Source: Bacteroidales bacterium UBA2861
GTDB taxonomy: Bacteria; Bacteroidota; Bacteroidia; Bacteroidales; UBA932
NCBI GenBank assembly: GCA_002350615.1
Contig: DEFD01000013.1
Location: forward strand, 45,894-86,930
Direction: 5' to 3'
DNA length: 41,037 nt
The notes beneath the pieces are model-generated. The model ran no database searches, was not told the origin of the DNA, and worked only from the letters and a program-made list of their open reading frames with translations. Each line of letters opens with the position of its first letter. Position 1 is the stretch's first letter. The position numbers and the translations under genes are program-made. Below are positions 1 through 8,182 of the stretch, one piece after another.

Positions 1-374
1 AGTTCGTTGCCCAGCGTCACGATGTTCTTGCGGGTGACGTTGGCATTGGCGTCGAATTTGCTTCCGGTGGCGGCGTTGGACGCCTTGATATAGTCGCGGA
101 TAAAGTCGCGCTTCTTGCGGAAGTCCTTGGCTTCGTCGAATTTGTTTATGTATTCGAGGGCGGCCTTCTTGTTGATAGACATGAGGGCGTCCACTACCTG
201 ACGGCGGATTTCCTGGCTGGACATCCCGTCATAGAGGTGGAGATTGTCGGTTATGGACACGACGACTTCCTCCGGACACTTCTGCCCCGTGGACCTGTAT
301 GTACAGCGGATACCCTTCTTCAGCTTTTCGAGATCGAACTCTTCTAAGCTTCCATTGGTTTTTCTAACATCCAT
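1..374 (-). CDS. nrdD: ATP-cone protein, probable anaerobic ribonucleoside-triphosphate reductase (N-terminus, partial)
   Basis: The gene runs off the left edge; 124 codons are visible from the ATG at 374-372. The N-terminus (MDVRKTNGSLEEFDLEKL, then GIRCTYRSTGQ) reads as an ATP-cone, the allosteric nucleotide-binding domain at the front of ribonucleotide reductases. It continues through a helical stretch (EEVVVSITDNL, SSQEIRRQVVDALMSINKKAALEYI) into KASNAATGSKFDANANVTRKN, the kind of linker I associate with class III (NrdD) enzymes of Bacteroidota. NrdD makes deoxyribonucleotides anaerobically with a glycyl radical. The glycyl-radical domain lies outside the window, so another ATP-cone reductase, or the regulator NrdR, cannot be excluded, although NrdR would have a zinc ribbon before the cone and none is present. 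A promoter and a hairpin leader lie directly upstream. Confidence 0.6.
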   Translation of the reverse strand, partial: MDVRKTNGSLEEFDLEKLKKGIRCTYRSTGQKCPEEVVVSITDNLHLYDGMSSQEIRRQVVDALMSINKKAALEYINKFDEAKDFRKKRDFIRDYIKASNAATGSKFDANANVTRKNIVTLGNE

Positions 375-415
375 AATATCAATAAGTTAAATTTCTTTCA
401 TTGGCTGCAGGGGCT

Positions 416-441
416 AAAAAACCCGGCCTGTGGTATCCGGG
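416..441 (-). promoter_or_regulatory. Terminator-like hairpin in the nrdD leader (possible attenuator)
   Basis: On the minus strand CCCGG (441-437) pairs with CCGGG (426-422) around a 10-nt loop and is followed by six T (421-416). An alternative 5-bp pairing (444-440 with 428-424) is also possible. The hairpin lies downstream of the predicted nrdD promoter (480-473) and upstream of the ATG at 374, so it would sit in the 5' leader. The upstream alpha-galactosidase has its own better terminator at 513-482. Confidence 0.55.
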
Positions 442-472
442 CCGTTAATGGGTTTAGGCGCTCTTGCAGAGG

Positions 473-504
473 CAAAGTTAGAAAAAGGGGAGGCACTTTG
501 TCAA
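473..504 (-). promoter_or_regulatory. Bacteroidota-type promoter for nrdD
   Basis: On the minus strand there is a -33 TTG at 504-502, a 21-nt spacer and a -7 box TAACTTTG at 480-473, matching TAnnTTTG. The -33 lies inside the loop of the alpha-galactosidase terminator. The start site would be near 467, giving a leader of roughly 90 nt. Confidence 0.65.
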
Positions 505-513
505 GTCCTCCCC
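482..513 (-). terminator. Rho-independent terminator of the GH36 gene
   Basis: On the minus strand GGGGAGG (513-507) pairs with CCTCCCC (493-487). An inner 4-bp ACTT/AAGT extension closes a GACA loop, and TTTTT follows (486-482). It lies 58 nt after the alpha-galactosidase stop codon. Confidence 0.8.
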
Positions 514-571
514 CTGTAAAGTTATCAACAGACTGCGAACAATCCTGAAACAAATCCGTTTCGCGATCGGA

Positions 572-2767
572 CTACTGCGCTTCCAGCAGGATGACGTGGC
601 TGGCGGAACTGTTGCCTATGTTGCGGTTCCACCTGTCCTGGATGTCGAAGCCGTTTTCACGCAGATAACGCCCGCTCACGGTCTTGCCGTCCAATGCGAC
701 GCGGGTATAGCCTTTGACCTTGTTGAGTTCCGTAATTTTGTAGGTCTTGTCCGGGTCGAGTCCGGCAAGGGGAACCCGTGCAGGCCTGCTGTCCCTGAAA
801 CTCTCAGTACGCCACCAGAAGAAAACAGCCTTGCTCTTGTCTTCGCTGCAGTACATCAGGGATGCAAAACCTTTGTCGTCATAGGGCGAAACCAGGCGGT
901 AGATGTCGCCGCACTGCACGGTCTCCCTTATTTTCTTGTAGTCGGCAACCGCGTTCCTGCATATCTCTTTCTCTTCGTCCGAGAGGGTGGAAGGCTGCAG
1001 CTCAAAGCCAAGGCGGCCGCTCATGGCAACGTCGATCCTGAACTTCAGCGGAATCTCCCTTCCTGTCTGATGGTTGGGCGAAGCGCTTACGTGGCAGGCC
1101 ATCGCTTCGGCAGGGAAGAAATAGGATGTACCCCACTGTATGCGGATACGCTGCAGCGCATCGGTATTGTCCGAGGTCCAGAACTCGTCGAACCATGGCA
1201 GGAAGCCATAGCTGACCCTGGAACCGCCGCCGGCGCAAAGCTGTATTACGAGCTCGGGATATGCGGCCCGCACGCGGTCCAGCACCTTGCTGATTCCGCG
1301 CATATATTCTATATAAAGGTGATTCTGATTCTTAAGATAGGGAGAGCCGGGAGAACGCATGTAATTGTTGCAGTCCCACTTCACGTAACTGATCCCGGGA
1401 GCGGATTTCATGGTCCTGTCCAGCACATCGAAAACGAAATCCTGTACGGCAGGGTTGCACAGGTCCAGCACCATCTGGGTGCCGCCCCGCCCGGTGACGG
1501 GCTCGCGTCCGGCCGCATTCAGCACCCAGTCGGGATGCTTTTCGTAAAGTTCGCTCTTGATATTGACCATTTCAGGCTCCAGCCAGATGCCGAACTTAAT
1601 GCCTTCGGCCTTGCAGGTTTCCACCATGCCCTGAAGTCCGTGTGGCAGTTTCTTCGTTTGCAGCCCCCAGTCGCCAAGGCCCTGCTTGTCATTGTCGCGG
1701 GGATACTTCTCGCTCCCGAACCAGCCGTCGTCGATTACGAAAAGTTCACCTCCAATGGAGGCTATGTCCTTCGCCATCTGCTGCATGGCAGGTTCGTCGA
1801 TGTTGAAATACACGCCTTCCCAGCTGTTCAGCAGGATGTCGTTGGGCTGTCCTCCGTGGGCCAGCATGTATTTGCGCCCCCAGCGGTGGAAGTTGCGGCT
1901 GGCTCCGCTCAGGCCCTCATTGCTCCATGTGTAGGCAAGCTTGGGCGTAGTGAAAGTCTCTCCTTTTGCCAGAGTGTACCAGGAATCTTCCGGACTGATG
2001 CCTGCATGCAGGCGATGGATTCCGTCGTCCAGCGTGACCAGGCGGATCTGGAAATTCCCTCCGTAGCAAAGAGCTGCGCCGATGACGCGTCCACTGTTCT
2101 CGCGTGGTTCCCCGTCGAGGGACAGCATGATTTCGCTGTGAGCCATGCTGTTGTTTCGCAGTCCGTTGTGGTTGCTTATCTCCCGCGTCCCACGGGAGAG
2201 AGGCTCGCTGACCAGCTTCGCCTCTGCGCCCCATGCTCCGTGCAGGGAACTGAGCCACACGTCTCCCTCCTGGACCGGAAGGAATCCGGAATCGAAACGG
2301 TGCAGCACCATCGGCTTCTTGCCGGCATTGGATATCTCCGTCCAGGTCTCGATCATGTCTTCACGTTCGTAGCTGCGCCAGTGAAGCGTGACTGTGAAAA
2401 ATGGGTAAAGGGGATCCTTGCAGAGGATGTCCAGGGTGCTGCCGCCTTCCCAGCTTCCCTGGGAAACGCTCTCGGCCCTAAGATCCACGCTCACATTGCC
2501 GTCCGGCATTTCCACGCTCAGGGATGCCGACTCGGAGGTCTTGCCGAAACGGGCGGGATAAGCGTACATCGCTTTGTGGTTCTTGGCGAGGATCCCTACA
2601 TCGCCTTTTTCGAGGCGGGCTCCGAAATAAACGAACTGCGGAGTCTTGTCCTTCTCGGCGTTTATTACGAAAGAAGTGTTTCTGGTGTCCAGAATGTGGT
2701 TTTCTGCGTGCGCGGAAGCCGTTGCGGCCAAAAGTAGCGCTGTTATAAGAAAGAAGCGATTGGTCAT
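572..2767 (-). CDS. Secreted GH36 alpha-galactosidase
   Basis: A 731-residue glycoside hydrolase of family GH36, expected to release terminal alpha-1,6-galactose from oligosaccharides such as raffinose or from galactomannan, by a retaining mechanism. It has the family layout: an N-terminal beta-sandwich, then a TIM barrel with FVIDDGWFG, KFGIWLEPEMVN, YVKWDCNNY (nucleophile D465) and FWTSDNTDALQR (acid/base D533), then a C-terminal beta domain. The chosen ATG at 2767 gives a signal peptide (MTNRFFLITALLLAATASAHAE), implying export to the periplasm or outer surface. A start 48 nt upstream stays open but runs through the rplI terminator and spoils the signal peptide, so I rejected it. There are no SusC/SusD genes nearby, so it is not in a typical polysaccharide-utilisation locus. 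Substrate specificity within GH36 is not readable here. Confidence 0.9.
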   Translation of the reverse strand: MTNRFFLITALLLAATASAHAENHILDTRNTSFVINAEKDKTPQFVYFGARLEKGDVGILAKNHKAMYAYPARFGKTSESASLSVEMPDGNVSVDLRAESVSQGSWEGGSTLDILCKDPLYPFFTVTLHWRSYEREDMIETWTEISNAGKKPMVLHRFDSGFLPVQEGDVWLSSLHGAWGAEAKLVSEPLSRGTREISNHNGLRNNSMAHSEIMLSLDGEPRENSGRVIGAALCYGGNFQIRLVTLDDGIHRLHAGISPEDSWYTLAKGETFTTPKLAYTWSNEGLSGASRNFHRWGRKYMLAHGGQPNDILLNSWEGVYFNIDEPAMQQMAKDIASIGGELFVIDDGWFGSEKYPRDNDKQGLGDWGLQTKKLPHGLQGMVETCKAEGIKFGIWLEPEMVNIKSELYEKHPDWVLNAAGREPVTGRGGTQMVLDLCNPAVQDFVFDVLDRTMKSAPGISYVKWDCNNYMRSPGSPYLKNQNHLYIEYMRGISKVLDRVRAAYPELVIQLCAGGGSRVSYGFLPWFDEFWTSDNTDALQRIRIQWGTSYFFPAEAMACHVSASPNHQTGREIPLKFRIDVAMSGRLGFELQPSTLSDEEKEICRNAVADYKKIRETVQCGDIYRLVSPYDDKGFASLMYCSEDKSKAVFFWWRTESFRDSRPARVPLAGLDPDKTYKITELNKVKGYTRVALDGKTVSGRYLRENGFDIQDRWNRNIGNSSASHVILLEAQ

Positions 2768-2774
2768 AGTGTTA

Positions 2775-2782
2775 CAAATATA
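2775..2782 (-). promoter_or_regulatory. -7 box TATATTTG just before the GH36 start
   Basis: TATATTTG on the minus strand (2782-2775) matches the Bacteroidota -7 consensus. It sits only 7 nt before the ATG and directly after the T-tract of the rplI terminator. I see no TTG at the -33 spacing, so the promoter call rests on the -7 box alone. Confidence 0.45.
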
Positions 2783-2783
2783 C

Positions 2784-2809
2784 AAAAAAAGCGGCCTTGC
2801 GGTCGCTTT
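2784..2809 (-). terminator. Terminator of the rpsF-rpsR-rplI operon
   Basis: On the minus strand a stem of about 9 bp (AAAGCGACC with GGCCGCTTT, one A-C mismatch) closes a GCAA loop and runs into seven T (2790-2784). It begins 20 nt after the rplI stop codon. Confidence 0.8.
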
Positions 2810-2829
2810 CTTCATATCTTGTCTGCAAA

Positions 2830-3303
2830 TTATTCAGCTGCAGGTTCTTCGGCTGCGGGAGCGTTCTCGGCCTCTACCTTCACCTTGATGGTGGCGGCAA
2901 CTGCCTTGTAAACCTTCACGCTGCCTTCGAATTCTCCGGTTTCCTTGATTTCGGGAAGGCTGATGTGCCTCTTCTCGATTTCATATCCGGCTGCTGCAAG
3001 CACGTCTGCAACCTGTGCCGCGGTGACGCTGCCATAGAGTTTGCCGCTCTCGGCAACCTTCACGACGATCTTCACGGGAACCGCTGCGATCTTTGCGGCG
3101 AGCGCCTCTGCGTCTGCAACGAGCTTGGCTTCCTTGTGGGCGCGCTGACGGAGGGTTTCCTCATGCTGCTTGAGGGCAGATTTGGTTCCCATCACTGCGA
3201 ATCCCTGGGGAATCAGGTAATTGAGGGCGTAACCACTCTTAACTTCCACCACTTCACCGGCCTCGCCGAGATTGGCAACTTCTTTCTTAAGGATGATTTT
3301 CAT
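2830..3303 (-). CDS. rplI: Ribosomal protein bL9
   Basis: Large-subunit ribosomal protein L9, 157 residues. It starts with MKIILKKEVANLGEAGEVVEV and continues VKSGYALNYLIPQGFAV, the conserved rRNA-binding N-domain, then a long helix and a C-terminal domain ending in an Ala/Glu-rich tail (ENAPAAEEPAAE). A TTG three codons upstream is in frame but does not fit the family, so ATG 3303 is preferred. It is the last gene of rpsF-rpsR-rplI, 9 nt after rpsR, and is followed by a clear terminator. Confidence 0.97.
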   Translation of the reverse strand: MKIILKKEVANLGEAGEVVEVKSGYALNYLIPQGFAVMGTKSALKQHEETLRQRAHKEAKLVADAEALAAKIAAVPVKIVVKVAESGKLYGSVTAAQVADVLAAAGYEIEKRHISLPEIKETGEFEGSVKVYKAVAATIKVKVEAENAPAAEEPAAE

Positions 3304-3312
3304 AACTCTCAA

Positions 3313-3582
3313 TTATTTAAGGAGGTCAGTTACATAAGGAAGCAGGGCGAGGGAGCGGGCGCGCTTTACGGCCTGGGCTACCTTGCGCTGGAATTTGAGG
3401 GAAGTGCCGGTGATACGGCGGGGAAGGATCTTACCCTGCTCGTTCAGGAACTTCTTGAGGAATTCGGGATCTTTGTAATCCACGTATTTGATGCCTGCCT
3501 TCTTGAAACGGCAGTACTTCTTCTTGCGAACCTCTACGGTAGGAGGGTTCAGGTAACGGATGTTTGCGTCTGTCTGTGCCAT
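3313..3582 (-). CDS. rpsR: Ribosomal protein bS18
   Basis: Small-subunit protein S18, 89 residues, which binds 16S rRNA as a heterodimer with S6. Diagnostic stretches are KKKYCRFKKAGIKYVDYKDP, ILPRRITGTSLKFQRKVAQA and VKRARSLALLPY. It begins 3 nt after the rpsF stop codon. Unusually for this window there is a good Shine-Dalgarno sequence, AGGAGGA at 3596-3590, inside the end of rpsF, suggesting direct ribosome entry or coupling to S6 translation. Confidence 0.97.
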   Translation of the reverse strand: MAQTDANIRYLNPPTVEVRKKKYCRFKKAGIKYVDYKDPEFLKKFLNEQGKILPRRITGTSLKFQRKVAQAVKRARSLALLPYVTDLLK

Positions 3583-3585
3583 GGT

Positions 3586-4011
3586 TTAGTCCTCCTTTGC
3601 TTCTTCGATGTCAACTTCAATGTCAAGCTGCACGTCGCTGTCCTTTGCGGGGGCGGCGGGAGCCTCGTTCTTCTTGCCGGAAGCCTTCATCTCGCGGCGA
3701 TGCTCTGCGTATGCAACTGCATCCTTGTCGAGAGCCACGGTAAGGAAACGGATGATGCGTTCGTCACGCTTGAACTGGATTTCCAGGGTGTTTACGAATT
3801 CGGGCTCCGCCTTGAATTCAATGAGATAATAGAACCCGGAGGTCTTGTGCTGGATAGGGTACGCGAGCTGTTTAAGCCCCCAATCCTCTTCGTACACGAT
3901 CTCGCCGCCGTTGTCGGTGATGAGTTTGGTGTACTTGGCAACCGCTTCCTTCATCTGTTCGTCAGACAAAACGGGAGTTGCAATGAAAACGGTTTCGTAC
4001 TGTTTTAACAT
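3586..4011 (-). CDS. rpsF: Ribosomal protein bS6
   Basis: Small-subunit protein S6, 141 residues, partner of S18. The start MLKQYETVFIATPVLSDEQM and the segment GLKQLAYPIQHKTSGFYYLIEF are typical, as is FKRDERIIRFLTV. The C-terminal tail from about residue 110 is low-complexity and acidic (EAPAAPAKDSD, then DIEVDIEEAKED), as is common for S6 extensions. It is first in the rpsF-rpsR-rplI operon, with a promoter and a hairpin leader upstream. Confidence 0.97.
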   Translation of the reverse strand: MLKQYETVFIATPVLSDEQMKEAVAKYTKLITDNGGEIVYEEDWGLKQLAYPIQHKTSGFYYLIEFKAEPEFVNTLEIQFKRDERIIRFLTVALDKDAVAYAEHRREMKASGKKNEAPAAPAKDSDVQLDIEVDIEEAKED

Positions 4012-4040
4012 TTTGATAATTAATTAATTGTAAATAAATC

Positions 4041-4066
4041 AGCCCCAAGGGCTTTCCCAAGGGGCT
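4041..4066 (-). promoter_or_regulatory. Hairpin upstream of rpsF (terminator or ribosomal-protein leader)
   Basis: On the minus strand AGCCCC (4066-4061) pairs with GGGGCT (4046-4041). A symmetric TT/TT internal loop and a GGG/CCC inner stem with AAAG loop complete it. A weak T-rich stretch (GATTTATTTAC) follows. It may terminate the upstream PL8 operon, or may be an S6:S18 autoregulatory leader, since S6:S18 leaders are known in many phyla. The sequence alone does not decide. Confidence 0.5.
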
Positions 4067-4067
4067 G

Positions 4068-4098
4068 CAAATATCGGAAAAAATATCGGAAAAAACAA
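4068..4098 (-). promoter_or_regulatory. Probable rpsF promoter
   Basis: On the minus strand there is a -33 TTG at 4098-4096, a 20-nt spacer, and GATATTTG at 4075-4068, a 5/6 match to the fixed bases of TAnnTTTG. It lies just after the PL8 stop codon (4103). Confidence 0.5.
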
Positions 4099-4102
4099 GC
4101 GG

Positions 4103-5830
4103 TCAGTCTATTCTGATCTCGCCTTTTTCCCAGTCCACCACTATCTCCCTGCCTCCTGCCACCGCTTTCTGGCAGGTTTCTGAATTGGAAATGACCTTGA
4201 CGTACTTTTTGGCATAGCTGGCCGCCTCAGGACCTGTCTTGCCCCCGGGGAATACCAGATATGCGTAGGATGCGTTTTTGGGGGCCTTGCCGTGGTCCGT
4301 GTACAGGTCGAACAGATCGATTGTAACTTTCTCCTTGGATTTGGAAGGGTGGATGGCATACCAGTCGCCGCTATGCTCTGCAGGAGCAATCCTGTACTTG
4401 TTCTTGTCCAGAAAAACATAGCTGATGCCGTCGTGGCTCACCCAGTTCTTCCCGGATTCAATCCCGCCGCGCAGCCTGCATTGGTTCACGGCTGTCTGGA
4501 TATCCCAGTCCAGACCTTCGTCGAGTCTTATTCCGCTGCCGAGGCAGAGAATGCCTTCGGGGAAGAAGAACCATGCTTTCCGGGCGTGCAGTCCCTTTCG
4601 GTCGTATTCCATCGCGGCAACCATGATTTCGTCCTGAACCTTGCCGAAGACAAGCTCGCTATGGTTGTAGGGGTGTTTTTCGCCGGGAGTCCCGTAGATC
4701 TCCTTTCCGTCATTGAAAGTGGTCGTTCCCGGAATATGTCGCCAGTCCCAGGCTGCGCAGTTGTCGTTGTACTCATCTCCTTTCCGGCGCACAAGCAGGG
4801 CCCCGTCGGCAGTAAAATACCCGCGCATATTCTCGCTGTTGGTGTTTTCATATCCGGTGGTGCGGCTGCTGTTCATACGGATGGAAGCATACCATTCATC
4901 CGTGCGGTAAATTCCGAAATCTGAATACGGATAGTATTTCGCCCCTGCAGGAGCTTCCTCTATGCCCATTTTGGCCATCGAAGAATGTGCGCTGCGGGCT
5001 TTTGATTTCTGCTGCCCGGGGCCGATCTGCCTGCCGCAGGCGGAGAAATCGAAGTAACCGTTCCAGACAACCCAGCGGAGTCCTTCCTTTATGTAATTAT
5101 ATATGATATCCTGTTTTTCTTTGGGGATGTCATAGCCGGTGCCCTCGAAAACCTTTATCCATTCGGTCATATTTGCGGCGTAGGAAAGACCATAGTTCCC
5201 GAACTGAAGCTGAGGGCCATGCTGATGGTAGGACCAGTCAGGCTGGATGCCTTCATCCGTGGTGACGACGATTTCCGAGATGAGACTGTCCCTGCATTGC
5301 TGAACGAGGGGCAGGTCATCGGTCAGCAGACCTTTCAGCAGCCAGTTGCGGGCCGCCCATACCTTGTTCTGCCCGGTGCGCCACCGCTTGAGCTGGTCCA
5401 TTACCTTGAGGATGCCGTCCATCTCTTCTTTGTCCAGGTAATCCCTCATCCATAGTCCGGTAATGCCGAACTGGAAGGGGCCGTGAATTTCATTCCACCA
5501 CCAGTTGGGGCATTTGGGATATCTTGCGCACCACCAGGCCAGGGAAGAGCGGATCGCCTTCAGCACATCCTCCCTTTCCGGATGATAGTGGTAGAATGTT
5601 GCGAGCGTACGGAGATTCTCCGCGTGCTTGCCGGGTTTCCAGACACTGCGGGCGTTGTTTGCGTAGTCGATACTCTTCCAGGACCCGTCCTCGTTCATAT
5701 CCCTCAGCAGATTTTCGACAGCGGACTCTTTGGGGCAGTTCCATCGGGATTCCATATATTCATATACATGGTTGCCTCCGAGATGCGAATAAATGCCCAC
5801 GGTGAGGATAAGCACTAAGGTCTTGAACAT
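4103..5830 (-). CDS. PL8-type polysaccharide lyase
   Basis: A 575-residue protein resembling polysaccharide lyase family 8 (chondroitin AC, hyaluronate and xanthan lyases), which cleave uronic-acid polysaccharides by beta-elimination. The alpha/alpha-toroid half carries NWWWNEIHGP (109-118), RTGQNKVW (Asn155) and SYHQHGPQLQFGNYG (His204, Tyr213), matching the Asn/His/Tyr catalytic set and its spacing. The beta-sandwich half has SENMRGYFTADGALL and WDWRHIPGTTTF, equivalents of the family's GDG and LPGTT motifs. A short hydrophobic N-terminus (MFKTLVLILTVGIYSHLGG) suggests export. It is shorter than many PL8 enzymes (~650-1,000 residues). It starts 6 nt after the acyl-CoA ligase stop and has no sulfatase or SusC/D neighbours, so the substrate is unknown. 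Confidence 0.8.
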   Translation of the reverse strand: MFKTLVLILTVGIYSHLGGNHVYEYMESRWNCPKESAVENLLRDMNEDGSWKSIDYANNARSVWKPGKHAENLRTLATFYHYHPEREDVLKAIRSSLAWWCARYPKCPNWWWNEIHGPFQFGITGLWMRDYLDKEEMDGILKVMDQLKRWRTGQNKVWAARNWLLKGLLTDDLPLVQQCRDSLISEIVVTTDEGIQPDWSYHQHGPQLQFGNYGLSYAANMTEWIKVFEGTGYDIPKEKQDIIYNYIKEGLRWVVWNGYFDFSACGRQIGPGQQKSKARSAHSSMAKMGIEEAPAGAKYYPYSDFGIYRTDEWYASIRMNSSRTTGYENTNSENMRGYFTADGALLVRRKGDEYNDNCAAWDWRHIPGTTTFNDGKEIYGTPGEKHPYNHSELVFGKVQDEIMVAAMEYDRKGLHARKAWFFFPEGILCLGSGIRLDEGLDWDIQTAVNQCRLRGGIESGKNWVSHDGISYVFLDKNKYRIAPAEHSGDWYAIHPSKSKEKVTIDLFDLYTDHGKAPKNASYAYLVFPGGKTGPEAASYAKKYVKVISNSETCQKAVAGGREIVVDWEKGEIRID

Positions 5831-5836
5831 GCGGCT

Positions 5837-7564
5837 CTATTGTTTGGGTTTTTCCTGTTTTCCGTCGTCGCCTTTGAAATTCTTGTAGATGAAACGGCGG
5901 ATTTTCTGGGTCGCGGTCTTTTCGAAGGGCTCCTTCACCGCATTCACTTCGCTTATCTGGGAATTCTTTCCCACCAGCTTGTTGATGCGCTCCATCAGCT
6001 CTTTCTTCCTGGCTTCGATGTTCTCGTAGAACTTCTGTTCGCCTGCGAGGTCCCAGTCCAGTACATTGTCTTCGAATTTCACCAGGGCCACGAGTTTGCC
6101 CTCGCGCTCCATGACCAGGCTTTCGCTGACGCCTTCAGCGTCGTTGATAACCTGCTCGATTTCTTCTGGATAGATATTTTCTCCGGAAGGACCGAGGATG
6201 GTGTTGTTGAGGCGGCCCTTGATGTAGAAGTTGCCGTATTTGTCCACGGTGGCCACGTCGTTGGTGCGGAACCAGCCGTCGTCGTCGATGACCTCCGCGG
6301 TGCGCTCCGGATCTTTGTAGTAGCCCAGCATGACATTGTCTCCGCGGCAGACTATTTCCCCTTCGCCGGTGTTGGGATCCACGTTGGCGAGCTTGACGTC
6401 CACCTTGCATGCGGGGATTCCGATGGATCCAACCGCGGTGCGTCCAACCATGGCGTTGCACACGAGGGGAGCGCATTCGGTGAGCCCGTAGCCTATGGCA
6501 TAAGGGAAGTGGCATTTCTTTATGAAATCCTCCACTGCCGGGTCCAGCTTGCTGCCGCCGATGCCGAAGAAGTGCAGTTTGCCGCCGAATGTCTTGTAAA
6601 GGCGGTGCCCAACCAGACGGTGGAATATCCAGGGCGTGTGCTTGCGCATCCAGGTGAGGGTGCGGCTGTTGTTCACCGTGGGAAGTATGCTCTTCTTGTA
6701 GATTTTTTCTATGATGAGCGGTACGACGCACATCACAGTAGGACGTATTTTTTTGATGGCCGGCAGCAGTACCGCAGGGGTAGGCGGCTTCTGTATATAA
6801 TATACGCACGCGCCCACGTAGATGGGGTAGAGGCATCCTATGGCCATTTCATAAGTATGTGCCATGGGCAGGATGCTCAGGAACCTGTCCTTTGGGTAGC
6901 ACCTTTCGGCCTTGTGGGAGGCCATGACGTTCTGGCAGAGGTTGCGGTGGCTCAGCATAACTCCCTTTGCCTTGCCGGTAGTGCCTGATGTATAGATGAT
7001 TGCGGCAAGCTCATCGGCGGTCGGGGCCTTGACCCAGCCGTCGCACTGGAAGGCGTCCTTGTCTTTCTTGATGAGCTCGAAAGTCTCTATGTCGATTACA
7101 AGCGTGAGCTTGTCGATGCATGCCTGGCTGAGTTTGGGGAGCAGCCTCTTCGATACGAAGATGACCTTGCTCTCGGAATGTTCGAGAATGTTGGTGATCT
7201 CGTTTTCGCTGCTGTCCGGCAGGATGGGGATGGCTACGCGTCCGAAGGCGGCGGCCGTAAAGAAGGCTACCGTCCAGTTGGGCATGTTCTGGGACAGGAT
7301 GGCCACTTTGTCGCCAGCGCTGATGCCGAAGCGCGAAAGCCTCTGGCTCTGCAGGTCACAGACCTGGCGGAAACGGGCGTAGCTGTATGCCTGTCCGCCG
7401 TCCACGAAACGGCTCATCTTCCTTCTCGCATATCTCTCTGTGGAATTCTCGAAAAGTTCCCTGAGTGTCTGAGGGTAATGGTCCCGGTGGTTCGGGAGAA
7501 TCCGCATCGGGTTCCATCTGCGGAACACGTTGCGGATCCGGTAGGGGTGTCTGTGTAATCTCAT
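5837..7564 (-). CDS. AMP-forming acyl-CoA ligase (long-chain fatty acid type)
   Basis: An ANL-superfamily adenylate-forming enzyme of 575 residues that would activate a carboxylic acid, most likely a fatty acid, with ATP and couple it to CoA. Visible motifs in order are IIYTSGTTGKAKGVMLSHRN (A3, phosphate loop), YGLTECAP (A5), GEIVCRGDNVMLGYYKDPE, GWFRTNDVATVDKYGNFYIKGR (A7/A8) and GPSGENIYPEEIE, and near the end KTATQKIRRF with the family's catalytic Lys. The start at 7564 is the longest choice; Met20 (7507) is equally possible because the first 19 residues are Arg-rich and unlike the family. It lies 30 nt after an acyltransferase gene, consistent with a lipid-acylation pair. Acyl-ACP synthetase activity cannot be excluded. 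Confidence 0.88.
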   Translation of the reverse strand: MRLHRHPYRIRNVFRRWNPMRILPNHRDHYPQTLRELFENSTERYARRKMSRFVDGGQAYSYARFRQVCDLQSQRLSRFGISAGDKVAILSQNMPNWTVAFFTAAAFGRVAIPILPDSSENEITNILEHSESKVIFVSKRLLPKLSQACIDKLTLVIDIETFELIKKDKDAFQCDGWVKAPTADELAAIIYTSGTTGKAKGVMLSHRNLCQNVMASHKAERCYPKDRFLSILPMAHTYEMAIGCLYPIYVGACVYYIQKPPTPAVLLPAIKKIRPTVMCVVPLIIEKIYKKSILPTVNNSRTLTWMRKHTPWIFHRLVGHRLYKTFGGKLHFFGIGGSKLDPAVEDFIKKCHFPYAIGYGLTECAPLVCNAMVGRTAVGSIGIPACKVDVKLANVDPNTGEGEIVCRGDNVMLGYYKDPERTAEVIDDDGWFRTNDVATVDKYGNFYIKGRLNNTILGPSGENIYPEEIEQVINDAEGVSESLVMEREGKLVALVKFEDNVLDWDLAGEQKFYENIEARKKELMERINKLVGKNSQISEVNAVKEPFEKTATQKIRRFIYKNFKGDDGKQEKPKQ

Positions 7565-7594
7565 AAGTCTAAGGTTTAAGTTCGTCAGCTTTTA

Positions 7595-8182
7595 TTATTC
7601 CCGGCTGTATATATAGCCTTTTCTGTTTTTCCCCTCCAGCCCCATCTTGCTGTAATATTCCTGTATGGCTTCAAGGTCTGCCTTGGTGTCTCCGGTGGGG
7701 GTGAATTTTTCGCCGCAGCCAATGTGCCTGGTTTTCCAGTCGAAATAGCCCAGGTATATGGGAACGCCGGTTTCCTTTGCGATGAAAAGGGCTCCGGTCT
7801 TCCATTTTGCAACCGGCTTCCGCGTGCCTTCGGGGGCTATGGCAAGTTTGAAGAAATCCACCTTGTCCATCTCTTCTATCAGGCTCTTGACCATTCCGGT
7901 GGCGCTGCTGCGGTCCACGGGGATGCATCCGCATGCGCGGAGTATCGGCCCGACGGGCCAGAAGAAGAACTCCTTCTTTATCATGACATGGGCTACTTCT
8001 CCGAAGGCGGAGTAAAAGAAATAGGATACCATGAAATCCCAGATGCTTGTGTGGGGAACCCCGAGGACGATGGCCTTTGGCTCCGGCATGGGGCCTCCGT
8101 CGGCTGTCCATCCCATGGCTTTGAGCATCCACGCGCAGAAGCGCGACCATCTTTTCCCGTAATGTGTCTTTGCAGCTTTCAT
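7595..8182 (-). CDS. PlsC-like 1-acyl-glycerophosphate acyltransferase
   Basis: A 195-residue acyltransferase of the PlsC/LPLAT superfamily. The catalytic HX4D motif is HTSIWD (His44, Asp49), and the acceptor-binding motif is APEGTRKP (about 116-123). A hydrophobic segment around WDFMVSYFFYSAF suggests membrane association. Its size and the KWKTGALFIAKETGVPI segment match the small Bacteroidota lysophospholipid acyltransferases, so transfer of an acyl group to lysophosphatidate or a related lipid is likely. Its ATG overlaps the parE stop by 1 nt (TGATG), indicating translational coupling. The acyl-CoA ligase follows. Confidence 0.85.
   Translation of the reverse strand: MKAAKTHYGKRWSRFCAWMLKAMGWTADGGPMPEPKAIVLGVPHTSIWDFMVSYFFYSAFGEVAHVMIKKEFFFWPVGPILRACGCIPVDRSSATGMVKSLIEEMDKVDFFKLAIAPEGTRKPVAKWKTGALFIAKETGVPIYLGYFDWKTRHIGCGEKFTPTGDTKADLEAIQEYYSKMGLEGKNRKGYIYSRE

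Noticed and set aside
596..2737. A 713-codon open frame antisense to the GH36 gene
   Set aside because: GH36 motifs and catalytic residues are clear on the minus strand. The opposite frame has no signal, promoter or family.
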